Made by a program: the position numbers and the translations under genes. From an uncultured Clostridia bacterium (lineage in GTDB: Bacteria; Bacillota; Clostridia; Oscillospirales; Oscillospiraceae): a stretch of DNA of 47,098 nucleotides. The stretch lies in contig CAMWFH010000022.1 of the NCBI GenBank assembly GCA_947173485.1, positions 1 through 47,098 of the forward strand, written 5' to 3'. Below, piece by piece: positions 26,855 to 35,045 of the stretch (the stretch's first letter is position 1; each line of letters opens with the position of its first letter). The notes beneath the pieces are model-generated. The model was not told the DNA's origin. It saw only the letters and a program-made list of their open reading frames with translations, and searched no databases.

Positions 26855-27838
26855 ATGTGGCCCTATGTGAAGGCCCATCTGGGGCAGATCGTACTGCTGT
26901 TGCTGTTCGCCGTCATCTTTGCCGGCGTGTTCGCCCTCTATCACCTGGAGGCGGAGGCGGTGGTCTATGCGTCGATCCTCTGCGTCCTGGCCGGGAGCGT
27001 TTTTTTCGCGGCGGGCTATGTCTGCTTCCTCCGGCGAAAATGGCTGCTGCGGTCCCTGCGGCCGGGCATCGCCCTGTCGGTATCGGAGCTGCCGGAGCCC
27101 ATGGGACCGATCGAGGCGGAGTATCAGGAGCTGCTGCGGCTGGTGCAGACGGATCGGGCCGCCCTGGCGGGGCGGTACGACCGGCTGGCCAAGGAGCAGG
27201 AGGACTACTACGCCGCCTGGGCCCACCAGATCAAGACCCCCATCGCCGCTATGGGGCTGGTACTGCAAAAGGAGGATACGGAGGCGGGCCGCCAGCTGGC
27301 GGCGGAGCTGCTGCGGGTGGAGCAGTATGTGGGGATGGCGATGGCCTATCCCCGGCTGGCCCGGGGCGCGTCGGACTATGTGGTGGCCCTGCGGCCCCTG
27401 GAGCCGGTCATCCGGCAGGCGGTGCGGCGGTTCGCGCCGCTGTTCATCCGAAAAAAGATCGCCCTGGAGCTGTCGCCGGTGGATATCTCCGTCCTCACCG
27501 ATGAGAAGTGGTTGTGCTTCGTGATCGAGCAGCTGCTGGACAACGCCCTGAAGTACACCCCCGCCGGCGGGACCATCCGCATCTTCCTGGAGCCGGAGGA
27601 GACACTGGTGATCCAGGATACCGGCATCGGCGTGGCCCCGGAGGACCTGCCCCGGGTGTGGGACAAAGGCTACACCGGCCTCAACGGCCGGTCGGACAAG
27701 CGGGCCACCGGCATCGGCCTCTACCTCTGCCGCCAGGTGCTGGAGCGGCTGCACCACCGGGCGGAGATGACCTCCGTCCTGGGGGAGGGGACGGCAGTGC
27801 GGCTGTTTTTGGCCCATAAGGAGCTGGAGGTGGAGTGA
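26855..27838 (+). CDS. Intramembrane-sensing histidine kinase, BceS/GraS type
   Basis: The 327-residue kinase has two membrane helices at about 9-29 and 36-58 with almost no extracellular loop, the layout of kinases that sense antimicrobial peptides through an ABC transporter. The H-box is AAWAHQIKTPIAAM with H124, the N-box LLDNALKYTP with N230, then DTGIGV and a G-rich GYTGLNGRSDKRATGIGLYL lid typical of the Bce group. It would phosphorylate the response regulator encoded upstream. The partner transporter is not in the window. Its stop overlaps the next gene by one base (TGATG). Confidence 0.9.
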   Translation: MWPYVKAHLGQIVLLLLFAVIFAGVFALYHLEAEAVVYASILCVLAGSVFFAAGYVCFLRRKWLLRSLRPGIALSVSELPEPMGPIEAEYQELLRLVQTDRAALAGRYDRLAKEQEDYYAAWAHQIKTPIAAMGLVLQKEDTEAGRQLAAELLRVEQYVGMAMAYPRLARGASDYVVALRPLEPVIRQAVRRFAPLFIRKKIALELSPVDISVLTDEKWLCFVIEQLLDNALKYTPAGGTIRIFLEPEETLVIQDTGIGVAPEDLPRVWDKGYTGLNGRSDKRATGIGLYLCRQVLERLHHRAEMTSVLGEGTAVRLFLAHKELEVE

Positions 27839-28551
27839 TGGGAGTCCTGTTGGCGGTGTCCAACGGCACGGCAGAGGAGGGCACCCTCTCCGCCCTGGAG
27901 ACGGCCCTGGGCCGGGCCTTCCCGGACCGGCGGCTGGCCCGGGCCTTCACCAGCGCCTTCTTTCGCCAGAGGCGGCAGGAGAGGGGCTGTCCGGTGGACA
28001 GCGTGCCGGAGGCTCTGGAGCGGCTGCTGGCCCAGGGATATGGGGACGTGGCCGTCCAGCCCCTTTTGGTGGCGGAGGGGAGGGCCTATGGGCAGCTGCT
28101 GGAGATGGTCCGCCCCTATCGGGGACGTTTCAGACGGTTGGCGGTGGGCGCGCCCCTGCTGGCCGGGGACTGCCGCGATGCCGCCCAGGCCCTGCCCCTG
28201 CCGCCGCTGGCGGCGGGACGGGTGACGGTGTTCGTGGGCCACGGCGGGACCGGCAGCGGCAGCTTTGCCCGGCTGGAGGGGGCTCTGGCGGCGATGGGGC
28301 GGCGGGACGTGAAGATCGTCCCTATGGAGGATCTGGAGGACCTTGGCCGCCGGCTGGAGGGGGAGGCGCTCTGCCTGCGTCCCTTGCTGCTCACCGCCGG
28401 ACGCCACGCCAGCCGGGACATCTTCCCCTGGAAGGAGCGGCTGGAGGCCCTGGGCTGGTCCGTGACCTGGACGGCGGAGGGCCTGGGGATGTGCCCGGCG
28501 GTCCAGGCGGTGTTCGTCCGGCGGCTGCGGGCGGCCCTGGAGAGCGGATAA
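27838..28551 (+). CDS. CbiK-like sirohydrochlorin cobaltochelatase
   Basis: The 237-residue soluble protein shows two chelatase-like halves. The first includes VSNGTAEE, a TSAFFRQ stretch and VQPLLVAEGRAYGQL; the second includes VFVGHGGTG and LRPLLLTAGRHASRDI with an SWKE-like FPWKERL. CbiK inserts cobalt (or nickel) into sirohydrochlorin in anaerobic cobalamin synthesis, using conserved histidines. His in GHG and in RHA are kept, but the usual GHGTxH and AGDHA motifs are changed, so substrate or metal may differ. No other corrin gene is nearby; it is the last gene of the two-component operon. A sirohydrochlorin-binding homologue without catalysis is possible. Confidence 0.7.
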   Translation: MGVLLAVSNGTAEEGTLSALETALGRAFPDRRLARAFTSAFFRQRRQERGCPVDSVPEALERLLAQGYGDVAVQPLLVAEGRAYGQLLEMVRPYRGRFRRLAVGAPLLAGDCRDAAQALPLPPLAAGRVTVFVGHGGTGSGSFARLEGALAAMGRRDVKIVPMEDLEDLGRRLEGEALCLRPLLLTAGRHASRDIFPWKERLEALGWSVTWTAEGLGMCPAVQAVFVRRLRAALESG

Positions 28552-28562
28552 GAAGTAAGATA

Positions 28563-28605
28563 AAAGCGGTCCCATCTGTCATCCAAGTACAGATGGGACC
28601 GCTTT
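28563..28605 (-). terminator. Terminator shared by convergent CbiK-like and Na/Pi genes
   Basis: A perfect 17-bp stem (28563-28579 with 28589-28605) has a 9-nt loop. The T-rich tail is better on the minus strand, so it mainly ends the Na/Pi transcript. It can also form on the plus-strand RNA. Confidence 0.85.
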
Positions 28606-28646
28606 GCAGCTCGATAGAGTATGTAAAAGACTGTCAAGTGGGGGGC

Positions 28647-30401
28647 TCACTGCTTCTCCGGGCGGAGGTACTTCACCTCGTACTCCTGGAGCAGCTGGCG
28701 GTAGTCGGCCCGGTCGCCCTTTTTCAGGGTGCGGAGGTAGTTGTGGGCGGCGACGATCCGCTTGTCCCGCCGCTCCAGCACGGCCACGGCCAGATTGGAG
28801 CAGTGGTCGGCCACCCGCTCGAAGTTGTTGATGCAGTCGTTGAAGATGAAGCCCAGCTCCAGGGTACACTGGCCGGACCGGAGGCGCTCGATGTGCTGGA
28901 CCTTCAGACGGTCGGTGAGCACGTCGATGACCTCCTCCAGGGGCTCCACATGGCTGGCGATCTCCGCGTCGTCCTCGCAGACGGCCTGGTAGGCCAAGTC
29001 CAGGATCTCCCGCACGGCATCGACGCAGACGGACATATCCTGGGAGGCGTCGTCGGAGAAGCTCAGACCCTTCTCGTTCATCTCCGCCGCCAGCTCCGCC
29101 AGGTTCACCGCGTGGTCGGAGATCCGCTCCAGGTTGGTCAGGGACTGGAGGAACATGGAGGTCTGCCGGGTCTCCTCCCCGGAGAGCTTGTGGGTGTTCA
29201 GCTTGACCAGGTAGTTGCCCAGCCGGTCCTCCAGCCGGTCCACCAGGTCCTCCCGGCTCATGATCTTGTCGTGCTTGACCTGGTCGAACTTGCTCAGCAG
29301 GTCCAGGGACTTGTTCAGGTTCTTCCGGGTGGCGGTGGCCATCTGCACCACGGTCCGGGCGCTCTGCTCCACGGCCAGGGGCGGGTAGTTGAGGAAGCGC
29401 TCGTCCAGGAAGTTCTCCTCGACCTCGTCCTCCTCGCCGCTCTTGTCCTTGATGGTGGCTACGGCCAGCTTCTCCAGCCAGCCGGCGAAGGGGGCCAGGA
29501 TCAATGTAGCGGCCACCTTGTAGACCGTGTTGGCCACAGCGATGCCCACGCTGGTGGCGGGGGCGGACATAAAGTCGAAGCCCACCAGGATATGATAGAG
29601 ATAGAAGGGGATCATCAGCACCAGGGAGCCGATGATATTGAAGTAGAGGTAGATGAAGGCGGTGCGCTGGCCGTTGATATTGGCGCCGATAGCGGAGAGG
29701 AGGACAGGCACGCAGGCGCCGATGCACATGCCCAGGATCATGGGCAGGGCCGCGCTGTAGGAGATGAGGCCGGTGACGGAGAGGGCCTGGAGGATACCGA
29801 TGGAGGCGGAGGAGCTCTGGATGACGGCGGTGACCAGCAGTCCCACCAGCAGCGCCACCACCGGGTTGGAGGCGGCGGCCATCAGCTCCAGGAAGAGGGG
29901 GCTCTCCTTTAGGGGATCCATCGCGGCGGACATGGACTGCATCCCGCTCATCAGCACAGAGAAGGCCAGCAGGATCATGCCCACGTTCTTCTGGGGAGTC
30001 TTTTTGCAGAAGAAGTACAGGAGGATGCCGATAAAGGCGATAAGAGCGAAGAAGGTGGCGGAGGTGAAGCTGCCGCCGTCCACGTCCGCCAGGGTCAGGA
30101 TCCAGCTGGTGGCGGTGGTGCCGATGTTGGCGCCCATGATGATGCCCACGGCGTTGGCCAGCTTCATGATGCCGGAGTTGACGAAGCCCACCACCATGAC
30201 CGTGGTGGCGGAGGAGGACTGGATCACCGCCGTGACCAGGGTGCCCAGCAGGATGCCCTTGAGGGTGGTGGAGGTCAGCTTGCCCAGGATGGTCTCCAGC
30301 TTGCTGCCCGCCACCCGCTTCAGCCCGTCGCCCAAAAGAGTCATGCCGAAGAGGAAGAACGCCAGTCCGCCCAAGAGCGAGATGATGGAAGAGATGTTCA
30401 T
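28647..30401 (-). CDS. Na/Pi cotransporter family protein with PhoU domain
   Basis: The 584-residue protein has two inverted membrane repeats with the family's QSSSATTV (near residue 61) and QSSSASIG motifs, as in NptA/YjbB-type phosphate carriers, followed by a cytoplasmic PhoU-like helical domain (about 345-570). It would move phosphate with sodium, possibly as an exporter like YjbB, with the PhoU part sensing or gating. ATG 30401 is chosen (MNISSIISLLGG) because the hydrophobic region begins there; a further 15 residues upstream are open but unlikely. It has its own promoter and terminator and is monocistronic. Confidence 0.92.
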   Translation of the reverse strand: MNISSIISLLGGLAFFLFGMTLLGDGLKRVAGSKLETILGKLTSTTLKGILLGTLVTAVIQSSSATTVMVVGFVNSGIMKLANAVGIIMGANIGTTATSWILTLADVDGGSFTSATFFALIAFIGILLYFFCKKTPQKNVGMILLAFSVLMSGMQSMSAAMDPLKESPLFLELMAAASNPVVALLVGLLVTAVIQSSSASIGILQALSVTGLISYSAALPMILGMCIGACVPVLLSAIGANINGQRTAFIYLYFNIIGSLVLMIPFYLYHILVGFDFMSAPATSVGIAVANTVYKVAATLILAPFAGWLEKLAVATIKDKSGEEDEVEENFLDERFLNYPPLAVEQSARTVVQMATATRKNLNKSLDLLSKFDQVKHDKIMSREDLVDRLEDRLGNYLVKLNTHKLSGEETRQTSMFLQSLTNLERISDHAVNLAELAAEMNEKGLSFSDDASQDMSVCVDAVREILDLAYQAVCEDDAEIASHVEPLEEVIDVLTDRLKVQHIERLRSGQCTLELGFIFNDCINNFERVADHCSNLAVAVLERRDKRIVAAHNYLRTLKKGDRADYRQLLQEYEVKYLRPEKQ

Positions 30402-30469
30402 GTCATACGACCTTTCTCCGGGCCCCGCGGGGACCCTGATTTTCAAGAAGCCCTATCAGTACAGGATAC

Positions 30470-30498
30470 AGTATAGCATGTTTTGCCCGGCTTGTCTT
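30470..30498 (-). promoter_or_regulatory. Promoter for the Na/Pi gene
   Basis: Minus strand AAGACA and TATACT are separated by 17 bp, about 70 nt upstream of the start codon. No PhoB-like box was recognised. Confidence 0.6.
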
Positions 30499-30531
30499 TC
30501 TTTTTTTCGGATTTCTTTATGGACGTTTCGA

Positions 30532-30580
30532 CAAAAATTTTCGGCTCACACTTCCTTCGACTGGAAGTGTGGGCCGAAAA
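30532..30580 (-). terminator. Intrinsic terminator of the F420 ligase-like gene
   Basis: An 18-bp stem (30538-30555 with 30563-30580, one T-G pair) is followed on the minus strand by a T run. Confidence 0.9.
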
Positions 30581-30584
30581 CGGG

Positions 30585-31286
30585 TCATTGCTTCTCCCGG
30601 ATGAGGATGAAGGGGGTCAGCTGGTCGGACTGGCCGGCGGGGTTGTCCCGGATCATGGCCAGCAGCTCCTCGTCGGTGTAGGGCAGGGCGGCGGCCTTGC
30701 CCAGGATGTCCCGAGTGATGTCGTTGGCGTCCACGATCATAGACAGCACGCCGGTCTTTTCATAGATCTCGTCACAGACGCCGGCGGGGTCCTCCGGGAT
30801 GCGGATGCCGTACTCCCCGTAGATGGGGAACACGTCCGGGTAGAACCCGTCCAGCCCTGTGACCTCCATGCCCACCATCTGGTAGAAGATGCCCTTTTTG
30901 CCGAAGAGCTTGCCCACACCGGCGCAGATGGCGGCCCACAGGACCCGCCAGGGCCCGCAGATATCGATGGCGAACTGCATCTTGCACACCTCCCCCACGC
31001 CGATGCCGGCGCTGGTGTGCTGGGTGGCAAAGCGGCTCAAAAGCTTGGCCAGCCAGGAGATCTTCATGTCCTTCCTGTAGACCACCCGCTCCTGACACAG
31101 GGCGATGATCTTCTCACTGATGGACAGGACCCAGCCCGGTTCGTACAGGGGCTTGACATAGCGCTCCACCAGCTGGATATAGTCCTCGCCGATCTCCACG
31201 AAGTGGGTATGGATGGCGTGGCGCTCGTAGATCTTGCCGTTGGCCTCGATCTCGACGTTCTTGCGCGGATTGGCGGTAAATTCCAT
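30585..31286 (-). CDS. Coenzyme F420-0:L-glutamate ligase-like protein
   Basis: The 233-residue protein resembles the CofE-type ligase family, with the ISEKIIALCQ stretch near residue 57, LDGFYPDVFP in the middle, MIVDANDI and DNPAGQSDQLTPF near the C-terminus. CofE adds glutamate to F420-0, yet Clostridia of this kind usually lack F420, and no cof genes are in the window. A related amide-ligase role on another substrate is plausible. ATG 31286 (MEFTANPRKN) follows AGAGGGG; an in-frame upstream extension of 22 residues would cross that ribosome binding site. It is monocistronic, with promoter 31333-31361 and its own terminator. Confidence 0.82.
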   Translation of the reverse strand: MEFTANPRKNVEIEANGKIYERHAIHTHFVEIGEDYIQLVERYVKPLYEPGWVLSISEKIIALCQERVVYRKDMKISWLAKLLSRFATQHTSAGIGVGEVCKMQFAIDICGPWRVLWAAICAGVGKLFGKKGIFYQMVGMEVTGLDGFYPDVFPIYGEYGIRIPEDPAGVCDEIYEKTGVLSMIVDANDITRDILGKAAALPYTDEELLAMIRDNPAGQSDQLTPFILIREKQ

Positions 31287-31332
31287 GGGACCATCCCCTC
31301 TTTCTTTTGTCCATGATCGTTCATGCCCTGGT

Positions 31333-31361
31333 AGTATAGCCTGTCTTGACAAAAAAGTAAA
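31333..31361 (-). promoter_or_regulatory. Promoter for the F420 ligase-like gene
   Basis: Minus strand TTTACT and TATACT are separated by 17 bp, identical in both hexamers and spacing to the promoter at 7911-7939. The -35 box lies close to the stop of the upstream minus-strand gene. Confidence 0.65.
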
Positions 31362-31370
31362 GTGGGATCT

Positions 31371-31829
31371 TTACATTCCGTAGCCCAATTCCTCGAAAGC
31401 GGTGCTCCAGAAGCTCTCCTCATCCTCGATGGCGGTGGGGTCGATGGTCATGGCCTGTTCCCGGAGGAACTGCTCCGCAGCCTCGCATTTTGCCAGGCCC
31501 TCCTGGTCGCTCGCACTGGGGGAGGGGGTGTCCTCGTATACGGTCATGCAGAGGCCCATGATCTGCATGAACTTGGAGAAGCTGGCGGCGCAGTAGGAGA
31601 AGGGGACGTTGTCCTCCAGGCCGGCGAGATAGACGGGGCCGCCGGCCTGGACCATAAGGAAGCTGCCGCCGCCGTTGGGCCAGCGGTCCTCCGCCACGGC
31701 CACGAAGGGGCCGTCATATGTCCCGGTCCAGAGGGTGTCGGGGGTCAGGAAGGTGTAGCCGGAGAAGACCGTCCCCGGCGGGGGCAGGAGGGGGCGGACC
31801 ATCTCCAGGGCCTGCTCTAAAAGGTCCAT
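31371..31829 (-). CDS. Unassigned 152-residue protein, faintly SUKH-like
   Basis: No firm family was recognised. The protein is soluble and acidic, without signal peptide or membrane helix. A short beta-rich middle (DTLWTGTYDGPFVAVAED and GGGSFLMVQAGGPVYLAGLED) is followed by a helix (AASFSKFMQIMGLCM) and a Glu-rich C-terminal half. The order of strands, a small-residue turn and a SFxxFM helix recalls SUKH-type immunity proteins, but the match is weak and no toxin gene is adjacent. ATG 31829 has AAGGAG 9 nt upstream. Its promoter is divergent from that of the SLH phosphodiester glycosidase, and the two -35 boxes touch the arms of one inverted repeat. Confidence 0.7.
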   Translation of the reverse strand: MDLLEQALEMVRPLLPPPGTVFSGYTFLTPDTLWTGTYDGPFVAVAEDRWPNGGGSFLMVQAGGPVYLAGLEDNVPFSYCAASFSKFMQIMGLCMTVYEDTPSPSASDQEGLAKCEAAEQFLREQAMTIDPTAIEDEESFWSTAFEELGYGM

Positions 31830-31864
31830 GGGCAAAAGCTCCTTTGCATAAAAAAGTCGTCCCT

Positions 31865-31893
31865 ATTTTAACACATCTCGGACCAGGGGGCAA
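31865..31893 (-). promoter_or_regulatory. Promoter for the unassigned 152-residue protein
   Basis: Minus strand TTGCCC and TAAAAT are separated by 17 bp. The -35 box overlaps the left arm of the inverted repeat at 31892-31904 by two bases. Confidence 0.55.
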
Positions 31894-31941
31894 CCACGAT
31901 CTTCCACAAGAGATGGCGAAAAACGGCAGAAGATCGTGGTT
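31892..31941. promoter_or_regulatory. 13-bp inverted repeat between divergent promoters
   Basis: AACCACGATCTTC (31892-31904) and GAAGATCGTGGTT (31929-31941) are perfect inverted arms 24 nt apart. Each outer end overlaps the -35 box of one of two divergent promoters by two bases. This symmetry suggests a shared operator, where one regulator could control both genes. Confidence 0.6.
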
Positions 31942-31968
31942 TACTTTTTCCGGTTTCAATGGTACAAT
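31940..31968 (+). promoter_or_regulatory. Promoter for the SLH phosphodiester glycosidase
   Basis: TTTACT and TACAAT are separated by 17 bp, 42 bp before ATG 32011. The -35 box overlaps the right arm of the inverted repeat. Confidence 0.65.
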
Positions 31969-32010
31969 ACAGGTCCGATACTTACCCGCCCACAGCAAAG
32001 GAGACGATGT

Positions 32011-35000
32011 ATGAAACGCAACTTATCCCGCTGCGGCGCGCTGCTCTTGGCGCTGCTGCTCCTGTTCGCCGCTGTGCCGGTCCGGGCCGCCGATTCCAAC
32101 GCCTACGGCGTCCTCTACCACAGCGCGGACACGCCCCTCCACACCAATGTGACCTATACGAAAAATGTCTTCTGGAGCGACTACTACAAGGACCTGCGCC
32201 AGGAGAACTACTTTACTTATACCCCCGGAGGCCCCGCCTGGCCGGTGGTGGTCTCTGGCGACAGCGTCACCAGCCGGCTCACCGGCTCGGCGGCGGCCGC
32301 GGACCAGGCGTCCCTGGGCCGGCGGGTGGTGGCCGGGATCAACGGGGACTTCTTCGTTTCCACCGGCAACCCCATCGGGCTGATGATCAGCGAGGGCCGG
32401 CTCCTCAGCAGTGACGGCGGCCTGCCGGCCATCGGCTTTTTAGCGGACGGGACGGCCATCGCCGGCAGCCCCGCCATGAAGATGACCGTCACCGGCGGCA
32501 GCGGCGGGGATTTCCGCCTGGCGGAGCTGAACAAGGTCCGGGATTCCCACGGGGTCTATGCCTACACCAGCGAGTTCAACAGCCGCCGGACCACCGGTAC
32601 CGTGGTCGCCGGCATCGAGGTGCTGCTGACGCCCCTGGACAGCTATGAGAACTTCGGCGGCCCCACCGTGCCGGCCATCGGCCACTCGGTGATCTACCGG
32701 GTGACATCGGTCTCCACGGAGTCGGCCACCACGATCGGACCGGGGCAGCTGGTGCTGTCGGTCAACGAGCAGTCGGGGGAGGAGGCCATGGCCCACCTCC
32801 GGGCCCTCCAGCCGGGAGAGGAGCTGACGCTGACCATCACCGCCAATGACGAGCGGTGGAACGATGTGGTCTCCGCCATGGGCGGACTGTACTATCTGGT
32901 CCAGGAGGGGAAGAGCGTCCCCAGCACGGAGAAGGGCAACGCCCCCCGGACCGCCATAGGCGTAAGGGAGAACGGGGAGGTCCTCCTGTATACCGTGGAT
33001 GGCCGGCGGACCGGCTACTCCGTTGGCGCGTCCATGACGGTGCTGGGGGAGCGGCTGGCGGAGCTGGGCTGCGTCACCGCCATCTGCTTAGACGGCGGCG
33101 GCTCCACCACCGCCCTGGCCACCATGCCCGACAGCCTGGATGCCGCCCTGCTCAACCGTCCCTCTGACGGCAAGGAGCGCAATGTGACCAACCTGCTGCT
33201 GCTGGTGACGGATGACCGGCCTAACAACACCGTAGGCGGCGTCTACTTCCGGGACCCCGGGCCCTACATCCTCACCGGGGCGTCTGTCGCCCTCACCGGC
33301 AACCTGGTGGATACCAACTATATCCCCATCCAGCGCTCGCCGGATACCTTTACCGCCTCCGCCGGTACGATCGATGGCAATGTCTTCACTGCCCCGGACC
33401 GGCCGGGGCAGGTGGCCCTGACCGCCAAGGACGGCAGCTTCACCGCGGAGCGGACCGTCACGGCGGTGGCGGCGCCGGAGAAGTTGACCGTCTCCGCCAA
33501 CGGCGCGGCGGCGGCCAGCCTGGTCCTCAAGCCCGGCGAACAGCTCCAGCTGACCGCCGGTGGGACCTACCATACCTTCGATGTGCTGTGCGCCAATACG
33601 GACTTCACCTGGGCCCTCTCCGAGGGGATGGGGACCGTGGACGAGAACGGCCTGCTGACCGTGTCCAAGACTCCCGGCAGCGGGACGCTGCGGGTCTCCC
33701 GGGGCAGTCTCCTGGTGGAGCTGCCGGTGACCATCACCACCCTGCCCCTCGTCACCCAGGAGGACTTCGAGGGGGATGTGAGCCGGTACTATGGCTATGG
33801 CGTCACCCTGGCCAAGGATACGGCGTATGTCCGCTTCGGCAGCGCCTCCCTCCGGGTGGACTATGCCCAGGACGAGAACGGCGCAGCCTTCTTCACCGGC
33901 TGGGAGGTCCCCGATGGGTATGACCGGCTGCTCCTCTCCGTCTACGGCGACGGCAGCGGCAATACGGTGTCCTTCTATGATGACAAGGGTGTAGCGACGC
34001 CGGCCTTCACCTTGGACTTCACCGGCTGGCGGCAGCTGGATCTGCCTGTGCCCGAGGGGGCCGGGAAGATCAACGCGATGATCGTCACCGGTGAGAAGGC
34101 CGAGGGGACCATCTGGCTGGACCAGGCGGTGTCCTCCTATGGGACCGTGGTGGACACTACGCCCCCGGTGATCAATGGGACCCTGGAGGAGCGGGCCCTG
34201 GATAACGGCGGCAGCGCCGAAGAGGGCGCTGTTCCCGCGGTGGAGAACGTGCTGACCGCCATGGTGGTGGATACCATCGATGGGAAGCTGGGGGAGGGGG
34301 ACCTGCGGCTGACCCTGGATGGGAAGCCCCTGGCCTTCACCATGAAAAATGGGACCCTCACAGCTACCCTGCCGGCGGCGGAACACAGCCAGCGGGTGAC
34401 CCTCACCGCCTGGGACCACAGCGGCAACCGGGCCCGGCAGAGCTGGGACGTGACCGTGGAGGGGGAGACGGTGTATGCCGACCTGGGTACCGCGGAGAAG
34501 CCCCACTGGGCTGCCCCCTTTATGACGTACCTCAGCGGACGGGGGGTCATCAACGGCTACGCGGAGAACGACACGATGCTGGCTAAGCCGGATAAGCCCC
34601 TGAGCAGGGCGGAGTTCGCCGTGATGCTCTACCGCTGGCTGGGGCTCCAGGCCGAAGACTTCGAGCATGTGCAGCTGCCCTTCAAGGATGTGGAAAAGCT
34701 CCAGGATTGGGTGCTGCCCGCCGCCAGGGCCATGTATGCCATGGGCGTCATCCAGGGCAGCGGCGACGGCCAGGGAGGGGTCACCTTCGATGGCGGCAGT
34801 ACCCTGACACGGGCCCAGGCGGTGACCATGCTGGGACGGATCCAGGAGAAGGGGTATCCCATCGGGGGACTGGAGATCTTCTCCGATGCGGAGACCGTGC
34901 CGGCGTGGGCCCGGGACTATATCGCCACCATGACCGCCCAGGGCATCCTCAACGGCATCGACGGCGCGCTGCGGCCCAATGATACCATGACCAGAGGCCA

Positions 35001-35031
35001 GGCGGCCAAGATCCTCTGGGCCATGGGCTGA
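32011..35031 (+). CDS. Secreted phosphodiester glycosidase (NAGPA domain) with SLH anchors
   Basis: The 1006-residue protein has a signal peptide (basic start, hydrophobic core, VRAAD cleavage region near residue 26). A phosphodiester glycosidase domain spans about 80-410, with NGDFFVSTGNP, a MGGLYYLVQEG stretch and CLDGGGSTTA (Asp near 361). Ig-like beta domains and a carbohydrate-binding-like segment follow (about 420-830). At least two SLH segments close the protein (about 835-1000; KPHWAAPFMTYLSGRGVINGY and VPAWARDYIATMTAQGILNG). NAGPA-type enzymes cleave sugar-1-phosphodiesters, so wall or teichoic acid decorations are likely targets. ATG 32011 follows AAAGGAG at 7 nt. Pyridoxamine kinase begins 14 bp after the stop, probably as a follower gene. 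Confidence 0.9.
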   Translation: MKRNLSRCGALLLALLLLFAAVPVRAADSNAYGVLYHSADTPLHTNVTYTKNVFWSDYYKDLRQENYFTYTPGGPAWPVVVSGDSVTSRLTGSAAAADQASLGRRVVAGINGDFFVSTGNPIGLMISEGRLLSSDGGLPAIGFLADGTAIAGSPAMKMTVTGGSGGDFRLAELNKVRDSHGVYAYTSEFNSRRTTGTVVAGIEVLLTPLDSYENFGGPTVPAIGHSVIYRVTSVSTESATTIGPGQLVLSVNEQSGEEAMAHLRALQPGEELTLTITANDERWNDVVSAMGGLYYLVQEGKSVPSTEKGNAPRTAIGVRENGEVLLYTVDGRRTGYSVGASMTVLGERLAELGCVTAICLDGGGSTTALATMPDSLDAALLNRPSDGKERNVTNLLLLVTDDRPNNTVGGVYFRDPGPYILTGASVALTGNLVDTNYIPIQRSPDTFTASAGTIDGNVFTAPDRPGQVALTAKDGSFTAERTVTAVAAPEKLTVSANGAAAASLVLKPGEQLQLTAGGTYHTFDVLCANTDFTWALSEGMGTVDENGLLTVSKTPGSGTLRVSRGSLLVELPVTITTLPLVTQEDFEGDVSRYYGYGVTLAKDTAYVRFGSASLRVDYAQDENGAAFFTGWEVPDGYDRLLLSVYGDGSGNTVSFYDDKGVATPAFTLDFTGWRQLDLPVPEGAGKINAMIVTGEKAEGTIWLDQAVSSYGTVVDTTPPVINGTLEERALDNGGSAEEGAVPAVENVLTAMVVDTIDGKLGEGDLRLTLDGKPLAFTMKNGTLTATLPAAEHSQRVTLTAWDHSGNRARQSWDVTVEGETVYADLGTAEKPHWAAPFMTYLSGRGVINGYAENDTMLAKPDKPLSRAEFAVMLYRWLGLQAEDFEHVQLPFKDVEKLQDWVLPAARAMYAMGVIQGSGDGQGGVTFDGGSTLTRAQAVTMLGRIQEKGYPIGGLEIFSDAETVPAWARDYIATMTAQGILNGIDGALRPNDTMTRGQAAKILWAMG

Positions 35032-35045
35032 ACAGGAGGTCTGTC

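Noticed and set aside
33088..34668. 526-residue minus-strand open frame over the SLH glycosidase
   Set aside because: No motif, no ribosome binding site, and it covers a protein with recognised domains.
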